Source: an uncultured Pseudanabaenaceae cyanobacterium (GTDB taxonomy: Bacteria > Cyanobacteriota > Cyanobacteriia > PCC-9006 > JAAUQQ01). From it: a stretch of DNA of 64,000 bases. Each line of letters opens with the position of its first letter. Position 1 is the first letter of the stretch. Position numbers and translations under genes: made by a program. The notes under the pieces are model-generated. The model worked only from the letters and a program-made list of their open reading frames with translations, did not search any database and was not told where the DNA came from. Below, one piece after another: positions 26,466-35,414 of this stretch. The DNA lies in assembly GCA_937949725.1 (NCBI GenBank), contig CALECT010000124.1, positions 1 to 64,000 on the forward strand. The letters are read 5' to 3'.

Positions 26466-29400
26466 CTAGAACAAAGCGCGGGGAATCTCCTGAGCGCTAT
26501 CTTCCGCTGGAAGAGCTTCTTGAAACTCAGGGGCAACTGATTCCGCTGCAGGCGCGATGTCATCTGCGAAGGGGTCGCTATCGACACTGTCGAAAAGCGG
26601 CTCCTGGGAAGCTGAAGCATCGAAAGCCTGAACATCGTCATTGTCTGGCTTGGCAACGGGCATTTGCACACCAAAGTCGTTGAACAAGCGATTGACCTTG
26701 AAGTTCACACCGCCATAGACACCGCCGTCTGAGCGGAAACCGCCAAAGTCGCGGTCGTCTGCACTACCGAAGCTGTAGCCCAGGTAAGCACGGAGGTCAG
26801 GATTGAGGTAGTAGCCTAACTCGCCTGCCCAGCCCCATTCGCTGAAGTCAGCAGTGGGTTGGTTGAGCCAGCGAGCCTCACCTGCTACGTCCCAACGGTA
26901 GTCAAACCGGTAGAGCGCACGGGCTTGAGCCAAGGAAACGCGGCTGTCGTTGCTAAAGCCACCATTCAAGCTGGTTTCAGTCCAGCGCATGGCGTACTTG
27001 CCGTAAAACTCCCAACGCCAGTTGGGGGCGTAAATGCCCTCAGCAGACAGAAGCGTTGCGCGGGACTCGGAACCGGTACCAATCGCATCTGGCGTAATGT
27101 CACCGTTAACTCGGTGCTCCAAACGCAACAAGCCATTGAAGCGATCATTGAGAGGGTCGCGATAGGCCAAGCCTAAGTCGAGGTCTAAGGTATCGCTCAG
27201 ACGATCAATAAAGGTTTGGTTGCTCGCCCCAGCAGATTCAATGCGACCGAGGATGGAAAGGCGATCGTTGATTTTGCCGACGCCCGCTGCGCTGGCGAAG
27301 AACAAGTCGCCATCGTCAGTATCGCGGTACTCCAAGCGACCGTTTGCCTTGAAGCGGTCATTGGCGGTGTAGTCCGCGCCGATGCTGTAGGAGCTACCCT
27401 CGCTGAGGCCCAGCACTGCTGCTGTTTGCCCCTGGGTGTAAGCCGCCGCCTGACGACTACCTGCACCGGTACGGTCGAACAGGTCATCGAAGATGCGCTC
27501 GTAACCGAGATTCACCTTCAAGCCAGGAGAAACGGTCCAGCGGTGGTTGAGGCCAATGGAGCCGTAGTTGTTGAAACCACTTTGGGTGCCTGCAACGGAA
27601 TAACGACTGGTCAAGGTCGTGTCGTCGGAGAGAGCACGCTCAACAATGGTGTCCAGGCTGGTGATAGCGCTGTTGTCGATAATGCCGCCACCAAAGAATT
27701 GGTGAGCCAAACGCAACTTGACGCCGGGGAAGGTATCCCATTCAACCCCTAGGGTTGTGCGGTTGGGATAGAGTTCATCACCATCTTCGGTGAGGTTGAG
27801 CTCGTTCTGAGCCCGGAAGGCGAACTTTTCGCCTAGGGGCACGCGCAAGCGGGAGACTAACTGGTTTGAACTGCTGCTCAAACTAGTGTCCTTGTCATCG
27901 TCCCGGTTGCGGTGGACGAAGTCGACACCGACATCAGCACTGCCGATTTCCTGGACAACACCAACTTTGGCGGTGAAGAGACTGTTGTCGACGCTAGCCC
28001 CCGAGGCCACGGTCGGATTGGGGTCAAACAGTTGGTCGAAGAAGCGAGGAGTCAGAACCGCAGAATTACCAAAGTTATTTTCCTGCTCTACATCGAAGCG
28101 GAACTGAGTGCTGTTACCAGCCCGAGCAGTGCCCTGGATGCCGTAGCGAGTCTGGCCTGGCACAAAGCTAAAGGTGGAATCGTTAGCAAATCCATCTTCC
28201 GCAGTGCGGTAAAACGCTCTCGCTCTGAGCCAGTCCGTGGGCTTACCTTCGACTTCTAAGCGATAGGCGGCACCGTCAACATCACCGAGGAAGTCGACGC
28301 CATTGTTGGAGCGGGCATATTCTGCGATGAAGCGACCGTCATTGCCCAGGGGCGCAAGAAAGTCTAAGCCGAAGAGGGAGAAGTCCCGATCTTCTTGGCC
28401 TTCGTTGAGGTAAGAAGCACCAATCCAGCTTTCTTGTCCCAACTCGCGGGAGAAGTTGTACTGGAGACGACCGGCCAGGAGGGCATTGTTGTTGTCGTTG
28501 CCGTCATCCTCAAATTCATAGGTGGAGACGACCCTACGAACGAGGGTGTCGTCGAAGTCATCAAATTCTATAGAGTTGATGTGGCTACGGAACGTGATGG
28601 AACCGCGATCGTAGTCGATGTCATAGTCGCGACCGCGCTGGAGTGCTTTGCGTTCGACGACAAAACCGGGGCGATTGATTTCCTCGGTTTCAACAAAGAC
28701 GGTTTCACTACCCGCCACAATCAATCGATTGGAGAGGAAGTAGATGCCGCTAGTGCCATTGGGAACGATGGTGTCCCGACGATAGCCATCAATGTCGTTG
28801 GCATAGGCTGCGGTGACTTGCAAACCACCAAAGTTGTAGTTGGCCTTAGCACCGTGGAGTGTGCGGGTTGTGGCCGAAAACAACTGGGAAGGACGGGAGA
28901 ACTCGCTCGTCAGCCAGTCGCCCCACATGATGAAGTCAGGCTCAGCTCCCGGAATAATCGAGGTGCGCTCTAAACGGGCAAATACGCTGTCCTTGGACGG
29001 GGTGAGGTTATTAATCTCAGAGCTGTCGCCGTAGACCGGGTAGCGGTTGTCGCAGGTGGAGCTTTGGCTAAACAGGTTACCGGAGCCATCACAATCATCG
29101 TTGAGGCCTCGGTCCAGGTTGACTGCACCGGTGAATAGCCATTCACCCAAGGTGCCGATAGCGAACAAGCCACCATCAACGTCAACGCCATAATCATCGT
29201 CGTCGTCGAGGAATTCCTCGAAGGGACCGTAAAAGTTGGTGTTGCCTCTACCGATGCGCAGGTTCAAGCTACCGGAAACCAAGCTGGGCCGCAGGTTGGT
29301 GATGAACTCAACGGAGGTATAAGCCTCGACTGCCGTTAAGGAAGAGAGGGGCTTGTAAGGCGTGTTAGGCAGAGAGAGGGTATCGGTTTCCCGCAGGCGA

Positions 29401-30377
29401 TCCTCAGCATCCAGTTCCAAGTCCCACTGGGGGTCAATGGCAGCACGAACCCGAACCCATTGAGCCTTGAGGGGAGACTGGAGACGAGCTTGGAACTCAC
29501 CGTCTCTAGCAACGACTTGGAAGCCAGCGCGGTCTTCATCGGCATCCTCGCCCATGAAACGACCTGCCGCTGCGGTGAGGGTGACCAATACATCATCGGT
29601 GTAAAGGTTGCCATCTCCATCCACCACTTGACCCTGAATGAGAGCAGTGGTGCGACCATCGGCAGGAGTGCGCTCTACCTGGAGGAACTCAATGGCTGGA
29701 ATGGCATCGCTAGCGGTCGTCGCAGCGCTATTGGTGAGAGGTTCAACTTCAACTTCACCGTCATAGTCAGACCAAGCTGGGGGACGACCCAAATCTTGAC
29801 GTTCTTCAAAGGAAGTACCGCCGACGAAATCAGAATCAGGGTCTGCAGTGGAAGGTGTGCCCAGCTGGTCACGCTTGATCCATCGGTCTTCTTCGTCAGA
29901 AAAATCCATGAAGTCTGGAGCATCAACTGCCTCAGGCTCGACGGGTTCGATAAAGAGAGGATCAGATTCACTGGATTGGGACAGCTGCTGGAAGAATTCC
30001 TCTGTCTCATCAGAGACAACAGGCTCTGCCACTGCTTCGGTTTCCACTGCTGAGACAACAGCAGACTTTTCTAGGGACGCACTGGGCTCCAGGGGAGCAG
30101 ATAGCTCAAGAACGGCATCATCACTCTGCTCAGGTTGCTCGGGAGCTAGGGCAGTGCTTTGGGCTGGCTCAGCAGCTATGGCATTGCTTAACTCCTGCTC
30201 AGCTTGTTCTGAAGCTATGGCAGCACCAGGTCCAATAAGACCAAGCAAAGAAGCAGTGAGGCCTAGGCTCAACCAGGCACCCTGGCGAGACCAGCGGTGG
30301 GACTGGTCAGTTGCACCGAGGCCACCCATGCTCCGATGCCAATATTCGAGTAACTCGAGGAACATCAAATTTTTCAT
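26466..30377 (-). CDS. Outer-membrane beta-barrel surface protein with N-terminal Ig-like domain
   Basis: A 1303-aa predicted outer-membrane protein. A long n-region (about 34 residues) precedes the signal helix LSLGLTASLLGLIGPGAAIA. An acidic, Ala/Glu/Ser-rich region (about 55-225) is followed by an Ig-like module (about 229-340; ALIQGQVVDGDGNLYTDDVLV resembles Big-1/carboxypeptidase-regulatory folds). The rest, about 370-1230, alternates amphipathic beta-strands typical of a large barrel, including YPVYGDSSEINNL, MWGDWLTSEFS and a GRDYDIDYDRGSITF segment that recalls proteobacterial DUF11-associated barrel proteins. An acidic tail ends in RALF. The ATG at 30377 is preferred to a GTG 6 nt upstream. 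Likely the outer-membrane partner for the two DUF11 proteins. A TonB-dependent receptor is unlikely because no plug or TonB box was seen. Confidence 0.78.
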   Translation of the reverse strand: MKNLMFLELLEYWHRSMGGLGATDQSHRWSRQGAWLSLGLTASLLGLIGPGAAIASEQAEQELSNAIAAEPAQSTALAPEQPEQSDDAVLELSAPLEPSASLEKSAVVSAVETEAVAEPVVSDETEEFFQQLSQSSESDPLFIEPVEPEAVDAPDFMDFSDEEDRWIKRDQLGTPSTADPDSDFVGGTSFEERQDLGRPPAWSDYDGEVEVEPLTNSAATTASDAIPAIEFLQVERTPADGRTTALIQGQVVDGDGNLYTDDVLVTLTAAAGRFMGEDADEDRAGFQVVARDGEFQARLQSPLKAQWVRVRAAIDPQWDLELDAEDRLRETDTLSLPNTPYKPLSSLTAVEAYTSVEFITNLRPSLVSGSLNLRIGRGNTNFYGPFEEFLDDDDDYGVDVDGGLFAIGTLGEWLFTGAVNLDRGLNDDCDGSGNLFSQSSTCDNRYPVYGDSSEINNLTPSKDSVFARLERTSIIPGAEPDFIMWGDWLTSEFSRPSQLFSATTRTLHGAKANYNFGGLQVTAAYANDIDGYRRDTIVPNGTSGIYFLSNRLIVAGSETVFVETEEINRPGFVVERKALQRGRDYDIDYDRGSITFRSHINSIEFDDFDDTLVRRVVSTYEFEDDGNDNNNALLAGRLQYNFSRELGQESWIGASYLNEGQEDRDFSLFGLDFLAPLGNDGRFIAEYARSNNGVDFLGDVDGAAYRLEVEGKPTDWLRARAFYRTAEDGFANDSTFSFVPGQTRYGIQGTARAGNSTQFRFDVEQENNFGNSAVLTPRFFDQLFDPNPTVASGASVDNSLFTAKVGVVQEIGSADVGVDFVHRNRDDDKDTSLSSSSNQLVSRLRVPLGEKFAFRAQNELNLTEDGDELYPNRTTLGVEWDTFPGVKLRLAHQFFGGGIIDNSAITSLDTIVERALSDDTTLTSRYSVAGTQSGFNNYGSIGLNHRWTVSPGLKVNLGYERIFDDLFDRTGAGSRQAAAYTQGQTAAVLGLSEGSSYSIGADYTANDRFKANGRLEYRDTDDGDLFFASAAGVGKINDRLSILGRIESAGASNQTFIDRLSDTLDLDLGLAYRDPLNDRFNGLLRLEHRVNGDITPDAIGTGSESRATLLSAEGIYAPNWRWEFYGKYAMRWTETSLNGGFSNDSRVSLAQARALYRFDYRWDVAGEARWLNQPTADFSEWGWAGELGYYLNPDLRAYLGYSFGSADDRDFGGFRSDGGVYGGVNFKVNRLFNDFGVQMPVAKPDNDDVQAFDASASQEPLFDSVDSDPFADDIAPAAESVAPEFQEALPAEDSAQEIPRALF

Positions 30378-30467
30378 AGTCACTTCTGGCGAGGGTCGCG
30401 CGACGAACGCATCACGATTGGGGACAAAGGAGAAGTCGATTCGGAATCGAAAGTTCGGCCTTGAACG

Positions 30468-31523
30468 CTAGAAGAGCGCAGGTACCGGTGCAGCCTGTTC
30501 AGGCTCTGGCTCTGGCTCAGGAACTGGAATGGGAGCAGGCTCTGGTTCTGGAATTGGAACAGGCTCTGGTTCTGGGATGGGCTCTGGTTCTGGCTCGGCT
30601 AAGGGCTTGAGACCAAAGTTCATCCGGCGAGTTGCGCCAGGAGCCATATTGACCCAGCGAGAGACGCTGTCTCGGTCAATAAAGTTGGGGTCGGGGGTGA
30701 TTTGGTAGCCCGGCACGCTGGTGTAGTCGATGGTGCCCACTCGACGCCCAGGCTGAAGGCAGTTCACCGAGTAGAGACCTTCTTCGTCAGTAGTGATGCG
30801 GTTGCCGTCGTCCAGGAAGATGACTGCGTAGGGAACGCCAACTTCGTCGGGCTGATGGAAGCCGTCCATGTTGTCATCAACAAACACTCGGCCTAGTAGG
30901 GTGCCGCAGTTGTTAGCGATACCGGGACGGATGCGCAGACGGTGAGTGTCGCTATTGGTGGACGTTCCATTCGAAAGAAGTCCCAAGGCGATATTCCGCC
31001 CGTTGCCGCGAAGGGCGTCTGGAGTGACCTCTGCGGCATAGACCACATCAAGAATGCCACCTGGGGGAATGGATACAGGGGTTGTAAAGGCTGCGTTGAA
31101 CCCCCTTGTACCTAAGGTTTGAACATTCCCGAAAGGCGCTTCGGTGGTTTGATCGTTAGCTCGTAAGATGGCCCTGAGGGAGTCCTCTTGAAGATTTAGA
31201 CCCTGGGGCAAGTCGTCTTGAATCGATTGGAGAGTCGCCGGTGCATCACCTCGGTTGGCGAAAATCAAACGGTAGACCACGGTATCGCCTGGTTCCGCTG
31301 AGGAGCGATCGCCAGTCTTGACCAATTCCAAATTGGCTTGTCCGACGGAGATAATCGCAGGGTTCGAAGACACATTAGTGCTTGTCCCCGTACCAGAACC
31401 AAAGGCGGTATTGGTAATCAGGTTTTGCGCAGTTATGCGAAACGGCGTCGCTAGGGCAGCCAGGGGAATAGTGATCGCGAGGAGCAACCGACCCCGACTC
31501 CGTAGCTGCATCCAAAAATTCAT
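30468..31523 (-). CDS. Small secreted DUF11/SdrD-B-like protein with Pro-Glu tail
   Basis: First gene of the minus-strand surface operon, about 351 aa from the start at 31523; the frame opens at 31568 and another ATG lies at 31511. The signal peptide is RGRLLLAITIPLAALATPF. A DUF11 module follows (ANLELVKTGDRSSAEPGDTVVYRLIFANRG, described here in two parts: the K-T-G-D-R-S start and the V-V-Y-R-L strand), then an SdrD-B/CnaB-like domain (LLGRVFVDDNMDGFHQPDE, ITTDEEGLYSV). The C-terminus is a PEPEP-type proline/glutamate repeat that could span peptidoglycan, as in TonB-like or OmpA-linked proteins, and ends in PALF. The barrel gene follows after 90 bp. A periplasmic or surface linker role is inferred. 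Confidence 0.75.
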   Translation of the reverse strand: MNFWMQLRSRGRLLLAITIPLAALATPFRITAQNLITNTAFGSGTGTSTNVSSNPAIISVGQANLELVKTGDRSSAEPGDTVVYRLIFANRGDAPATLQSIQDDLPQGLNLQEDSLRAILRANDQTTEAPFGNVQTLGTRGFNAAFTTPVSIPPGGILDVVYAAEVTPDALRGNGRNIALGLLSNGTSTNSDTHRLRIRPGIANNCGTLLGRVFVDDNMDGFHQPDEVGVPYAVIFLDDGNRITTDEEGLYSVNCLQPGRRVGTIDYTSVPGYQITPDPNFIDRDSVSRWVNMAPGATRRMNFGLKPLAEPEPEPIPEPEPVPIPEPEPAPIPVPEPEPEPEQAAPVPALF

Positions 31524-32475
31524 CGGCTTGCAGGGATGTAAAGACACAGAAGAACCGGAAAAGAGCATTTCTCGAATTCAGGCATTCCGCAAGGAAGGCC
31601 CTAAAGAAAGTACGGCAGAATCAGTGGATCCTGCGAGTGAGTACTTTCTCCTTGTAAAAAATCCCCATAAATCTACATTGGTTTTTTGGAATCTACAAGC
31701 TCCCACGCAAATGGCGTAGCCCAGCCCTACGGGTTAATACACAAGACGTAGTGGGCTCCTAAAAGTAGGTTTTGTCTAAGCAACTCGGCTGATCATTCTG
31801 GTCCGGACGAAACTAAATTCTGTGCCTCAAAATGCGGCAACCTTTTGCAGTGACTAGGCTGAAGCTACATGAAGTAACCTCAAGCTTTTGACCTAAAAAG
31901 AAAAACAAAATTAAGACTTTTACTCCAACAGAGAAGCTGATATGCGTGGGGAATTAGTACAGGTGAGGTTACAGGGACATTTGTGTGCCTAAGATCACCG
32001 AGGCTCTATTTCGTAACTTACGTGTTGCCAGAGAATCGAAAGAATCCGCTTGTCAAGGGAGGTCGAGCCTTCTGAAACAGAGGTGAGAGGGACTCTGGAA
32101 GTCCAAAGACTGTGAATTGTTTCAAATTGCAACTTCTTTGGCCTGAGCGCGAGTTGGATTGCCATTAGGAACCCAGTTGCTTACGCAATGAGGGCTTGGG
32201 CGATCGCTCCTCTCAGGGAACAGTGGCTCGCCGGGGTGGAAAACCCACCATGGGAAGAAGGGGCAGATATGGGAACTCATTGAGCCCTATTTATGACGGG
32301 TCGTCAATGCTTTGCCCGGTTCTTGCAATTTTTGCGCCGTTTTATGCGGGGAACAATGGCAGTTTTGGCATTGCGTTATGCAAACAACAATGGTCAAAGA
32401 TATTGGTGAGTCAGACCATACCGCGATCATGCTCCTGCTCATCTATATATGCATTTTTTGCATCATGAGAAGAGG
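31524..32475. other. Long gene-free region upstream of the surface operon
   Basis: About 900 bp with no credible gene; a 90-codon plus-strand frame at 32196-32468 lacks any feature. It must hold the promoter of the surface operon. A weak hairpin at 32438-32469 lies just past the fraE stop. I looked for riboswitch, 6S, SRP, RNase P and tmRNA signatures and saw none. The length is unusual for this gene-dense window and leaves room for an unrecognised small RNA or regulatory sites. Confidence 0.45.
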
Positions 32476-33249
32476 CTAAAACTCTCGACGCTGAAAGATT
32501 AAGGTCGAGCCTGCCAGGAGAAATGCGATGTAGACCAGGGCATATAGCGCGATCGCTCCCAGTCCTTGGGCATTTGGTAGGTTGCTGTAGATCGCATCGT
32601 TACGCAGGTTGAGGCGGTCCAGGTCAGGTAAAACGAGGTAGAGGCTGCGAACAGCCTTCTGGAGTCCTGGGTTCTCAGCAATGGCCGCAAGCTTGACGAT
32701 ATCGGGGCTGAGGTGGCCGACAGCGTAAATAGCAAAGGTGAGCAGGGTGGTGAGCAGAGGGCTCATGGCGGAACCAAAGAGCATGGCAACTGCAGCGAGG
32801 AGGCTCAGCTCCAGCCAGAGGAATACCAGGGATAGGGATAGGGGGACGATGTCAAAGGGGACTGAGTAGGCCCGTAGGAGCAGGAAGTAAATCACTCCCA
32901 TGGCCGCAATCAGTAGGGCTAAGACGGCAGAAAGGCCAAGGTGCTTGCCCACGACAAATTCGCTGCGGGTCATGGGTTTGGCGAGGAGCACCAGGACCGT
33001 GCGTTTTTCGATTTCCTTGTGAATTAAGCTGCTGCCGACAAAAACGGTGACAACAAGGCTAATTAAGGCGATCGCGCCTAGGCCCACATCCAATAGAACT
33101 TTGCTGGCTGCGAGGCTAGATAGCTCCGGGACTAGCCGCCCTGCCGCCAGCATGATGAGCGCAAACACTCCCACAAGGTAGAGGACGCGATCGCGCAGGA
33201 CTTCGCGGAATACATTGCTGGCAATGACGAAGAGGCGGCGAAGGTTCAT
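32476..33249 (-). CDS. fraE: FraE, ABC-2-type permease-like filament integrity protein
   Basis: Predicted six-helix ABC-2-type permease of 257 aa. It starts MNLRRLFVIASNVFREVLRDRVLY, the usual amphipathic N-terminus; the KEIEKRTVLVLLAKPMTRSEFVVGK cytoplasmic loop (shown as family signature KxxxxRTxxxLLxKPxxR) is characteristic. Preceded on the same strand by genes matching FraC (180 aa) and FraD (357 aa), in the order and sizes of the Anabaena PCC 7120 fraC-fraD-fraE operon, so the assignment rests on both domain and context. In Anabaena FraE is required for filament integrity and diazotrophic growth. No ATPase partner gene is nearby. Confidence 0.85.
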   Translation of the reverse strand: MNLRRLFVIASNVFREVLRDRVLYLVGVFALIMLAAGRLVPELSSLAASKVLLDVGLGAIALISLVVTVFVGSSLIHKEIEKRTVLVLLAKPMTRSEFVVGKHLGLSAVLALLIAAMGVIYFLLLRAYSVPFDIVPLSLSLVFLWLELSLLAAVAMLFGSAMSPLLTTLLTFAIYAVGHLSPDIVKLAAIAENPGLQKAVRSLYLVLPDLDRLNLRNDAIYSNLPNAQGLGAIALYALVYIAFLLAGSTLIFQRREF

Positions 33250-33390
33250 GGTGAAAGGCCGGGCAGGGGCAAAAGAGGAATGGGAAAGGGTCTTGAGAAT
33301 TACCGTAGGGACGAGGCTGAAATCAACTCATTTAGAAACCACGTTCGATTGTGAACCTGGCATGCCAGCTCCTGACATGATTCTGAATGC

Positions 33391-34464
33391 TTAGAGGGTG
33401 GGCGCCGCTTCAATATCTTTCATCACATCCTCGTCGACCGCCTGCCCCTCGCCCGGAATAATGGCGCTGTCCGGATCATTGGGATTGGTGAAGACGATGA
33501 TGTTGCCGGGGCAGTTAATGCTGGCCCGCTTGCTGCTACCGAAGTCGATGACACAGGTGCGCTTGACCATGTGGCCTGCTTCCTTGACACGAGGTCCAAT
33601 CCAGCGGGCTCGTAGTTCCACTTGGTAGTCCGCTTCGTTATAGGTGGGCTCGCTGACGATGGTTTCGAGTTGCCAGAAACTGTCGTCTTGGAAGCGGGGC
33701 AGGTCATCTTCGTCGGTGCGGCGAGTGGCGAGGGTGTTCATGACGGAGTCACGAAAAATAAGAGGATCGTTTTGGTTGTCCAGGAGCCAACGTTCCACTT
33801 CAGACTGGACCTTAAAAGTCGTGTTTTGCTTGAGCTGTTGCTCCATTTCTTGGACGATATTGCGGCCTCGGTTAAAGTCGCGGTCTTCTCTGGGGCGCTG
33901 CATCACGAAGTAGCTACCGTTGAAGCCTTCTCCCCAGAGACCGGGATAGTCTATGAGCCAGCCATTGATGCGGAAGCCGAAGGTGATCCAACTGGTGAGC
34001 AGCAGATTCACCAATAACATGATGCAGAGATTTTGGCGGACCCGCAGCTTGCTGGGAACGGAGAAGCCCCGCTCAATATCCACAAACTCCGGGAAAGCCG
34101 CGATCGCTGCTGAGATCATCGGCCAGGTCATGATTGCGGCCTTGGGCAAGACATAATCACCCCGGGCAAAGAGGAAGAGACAAACCAGCGCTCCTGTAAT
34201 CCAAGGCCCCAGATTCTGCCCCAAAAGCTTGACCGGTTGTACAGCAGTGAGCCATCCCACGGCTAAGATCAAAAACATCCAGCTGAAGCTGGTGAGGATG
34301 TCATGGACTGCAATGGGGGCTTTGACCTGATCTGGAGATCTAGCGACCTGGGCCAACAGCCAGGCCAAGAGGCTCATCCACAGGGAAGTCTGCCAAGAGT
34401 AAAAGCTCGTTGGGCGCAGCATTCCCCACAACGATTGCCAAAACGATTGCAGCAGAATCTTCAT
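33391..34464 (-). CDS. fraD: FraD, septal-junction filament integrity protein
   Basis: A 357-aa membrane protein with about five predicted transmembrane helices in the first 170 residues (for example WMFLILAVGWLTAV, ITGALVCLFLFA, CIMLLVNLLLTSWITFGF) and a long soluble C-terminal part with a polar helical region near 200-235 (RGRNIVQEMEQQLKQN). This matches Anabaena FraD (five helices, then a coiled coil and a globular periplasmic domain), a plug component of septal junctions needed for cell-cell molecular exchange. The position between fraC and fraE strengthens the call. Two cysteines near the C-terminus (RTCVIDF, INCPGN) may form a disulfide; that is inference. Confidence 0.85.
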   Translation of the reverse strand: MKILLQSFWQSLWGMLRPTSFYSWQTSLWMSLLAWLLAQVARSPDQVKAPIAVHDILTSFSWMFLILAVGWLTAVQPVKLLGQNLGPWITGALVCLFLFARGDYVLPKAAIMTWPMISAAIAAFPEFVDIERGFSVPSKLRVRQNLCIMLLVNLLLTSWITFGFRINGWLIDYPGLWGEGFNGSYFVMQRPREDRDFNRGRNIVQEMEQQLKQNTTFKVQSEVERWLLDNQNDPLIFRDSVMNTLATRRTDEDDLPRFQDDSFWQLETIVSEPTYNEADYQVELRARWIGPRVKEAGHMVKRTCVIDFGSSKRASINCPGNIIVFTNPNDPDSAIIPGEGQAVDEDVMKDIEAAPTL

Positions 34465-34612
34465 GGGTCAGGTGATTGGCCTAGGAGACATCAGGGACAG
34501 AGGGAGAACAGATGGCTGGCTGAGGAGAAGAGCCAGGGCAGAAATTAAGTCGAGGCATTGGGGGAGCCGGGGTTTCACTGCCCAGGGCCATGGAAATCTT
34601 CAGGATGCCAAT

Positions 34613-35155
34613 TTAAAGGAAGCTCGCTCGCTGGAGCACTAGGAGCATTAATAAGATGGCACCGTAGCTGTAGCCATTGGCCCGAAGGAGAGCGCTGCTG
34701 CGATAACGGGAGGTCTCTGAGCTGCGATAACGACTCAGGCGGTCAAATTTAATCCGAGTGGTGTCATGTTGCTGGGGGGGCGTTTCAGGTGACCAGATGC
34801 GAATAAAGAAATTCATGGCCTGGAGCTCTAGGAAAAGTGTTCCGAGGAAAGTGCAAAAGGCCAGAACTGGCGCGATGACTGAAATGTCTAAATTACCGAA
34901 AACCTGATTGAAGAACACAAAGCTCATTGCTGCCATGCGCCAGTCGTCAGGCAAAAAGGGTTCCACTGCCAAAAAAATACTCCAGCCAATCACAGTGCTG
35001 ACAAGATTGACCGCAAAGGAATAGATCACGCTGCCGGACTTACTAATTCCGAACTGACGTTGGAAGACGACTGCTTCGATCGCCACAGCGACGGTCAGGA
35101 ATAGAGCCTGGAGCACAATGGCCCGCAGTGGCAGCACCAATTCGAGGGTGGGCAT
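34613..35155 (-). CDS. fraC: FraC, filament integrity protein
   Basis: A 180-aa protein with about three transmembrane helices: an N-terminal one (LRAIVLQALFLTVAVAIEAVV), one near SFAVNLVSTVIGWSIFLAV and one near VIAPVLAFCTFLGTLFL, with a Ser/Arg-rich cytoplasmic stretch (SRYRSSETSRYRSS) before a last hydrophobic segment. Length, topology and the first position in the fraC-fraD-fraE order match Anabaena FraC, which localises to the septum and is needed for long filaments and intercellular transfer. This operon is one of the best arguments that the organism is filamentous. The start is the ATG at 35155. Confidence 0.82.
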   Translation of the reverse strand: MPTLELVLPLRAIVLQALFLTVAVAIEAVVFQRQFGISKSGSVIYSFAVNLVSTVIGWSIFLAVEPFLPDDWRMAAMSFVFFNQVFGNLDISVIAPVLAFCTFLGTLFLELQAMNFFIRIWSPETPPQQHDTTRIKFDRLSRYRSSETSRYRSSALLRANGYSYGAILLMLLVLQRASFL

Positions 35156-35414
35156 GGTTGGCTGTGCATCAAGTGTGGTGAATTATAGTGCCTCAGGGCT
35201 CAGCTGCCTACTAGAGGAGCAGAATTGGTACAAATGAGGCTTCCCCCTAAGGATGTGGAAAGGCCTATTGAAATGACACCATTGGTTAATGGCAAGGGCA
35301 GAGGGCAAGAAGTAATCAATAATGAATAGATGAGGGTAACGAATCGTCGGTATAGCGGTCGCGATGGCGACGCTATGGAACGGTTATCCATTCACTATTA
35401 CCTCGCTCAAACCC

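Noticed and set aside
32196..32468. Plus frame of 90 codons upstream of the surface operon
   Set aside because: Low-complexity, Cys/Ser-rich translation with no conserved look.
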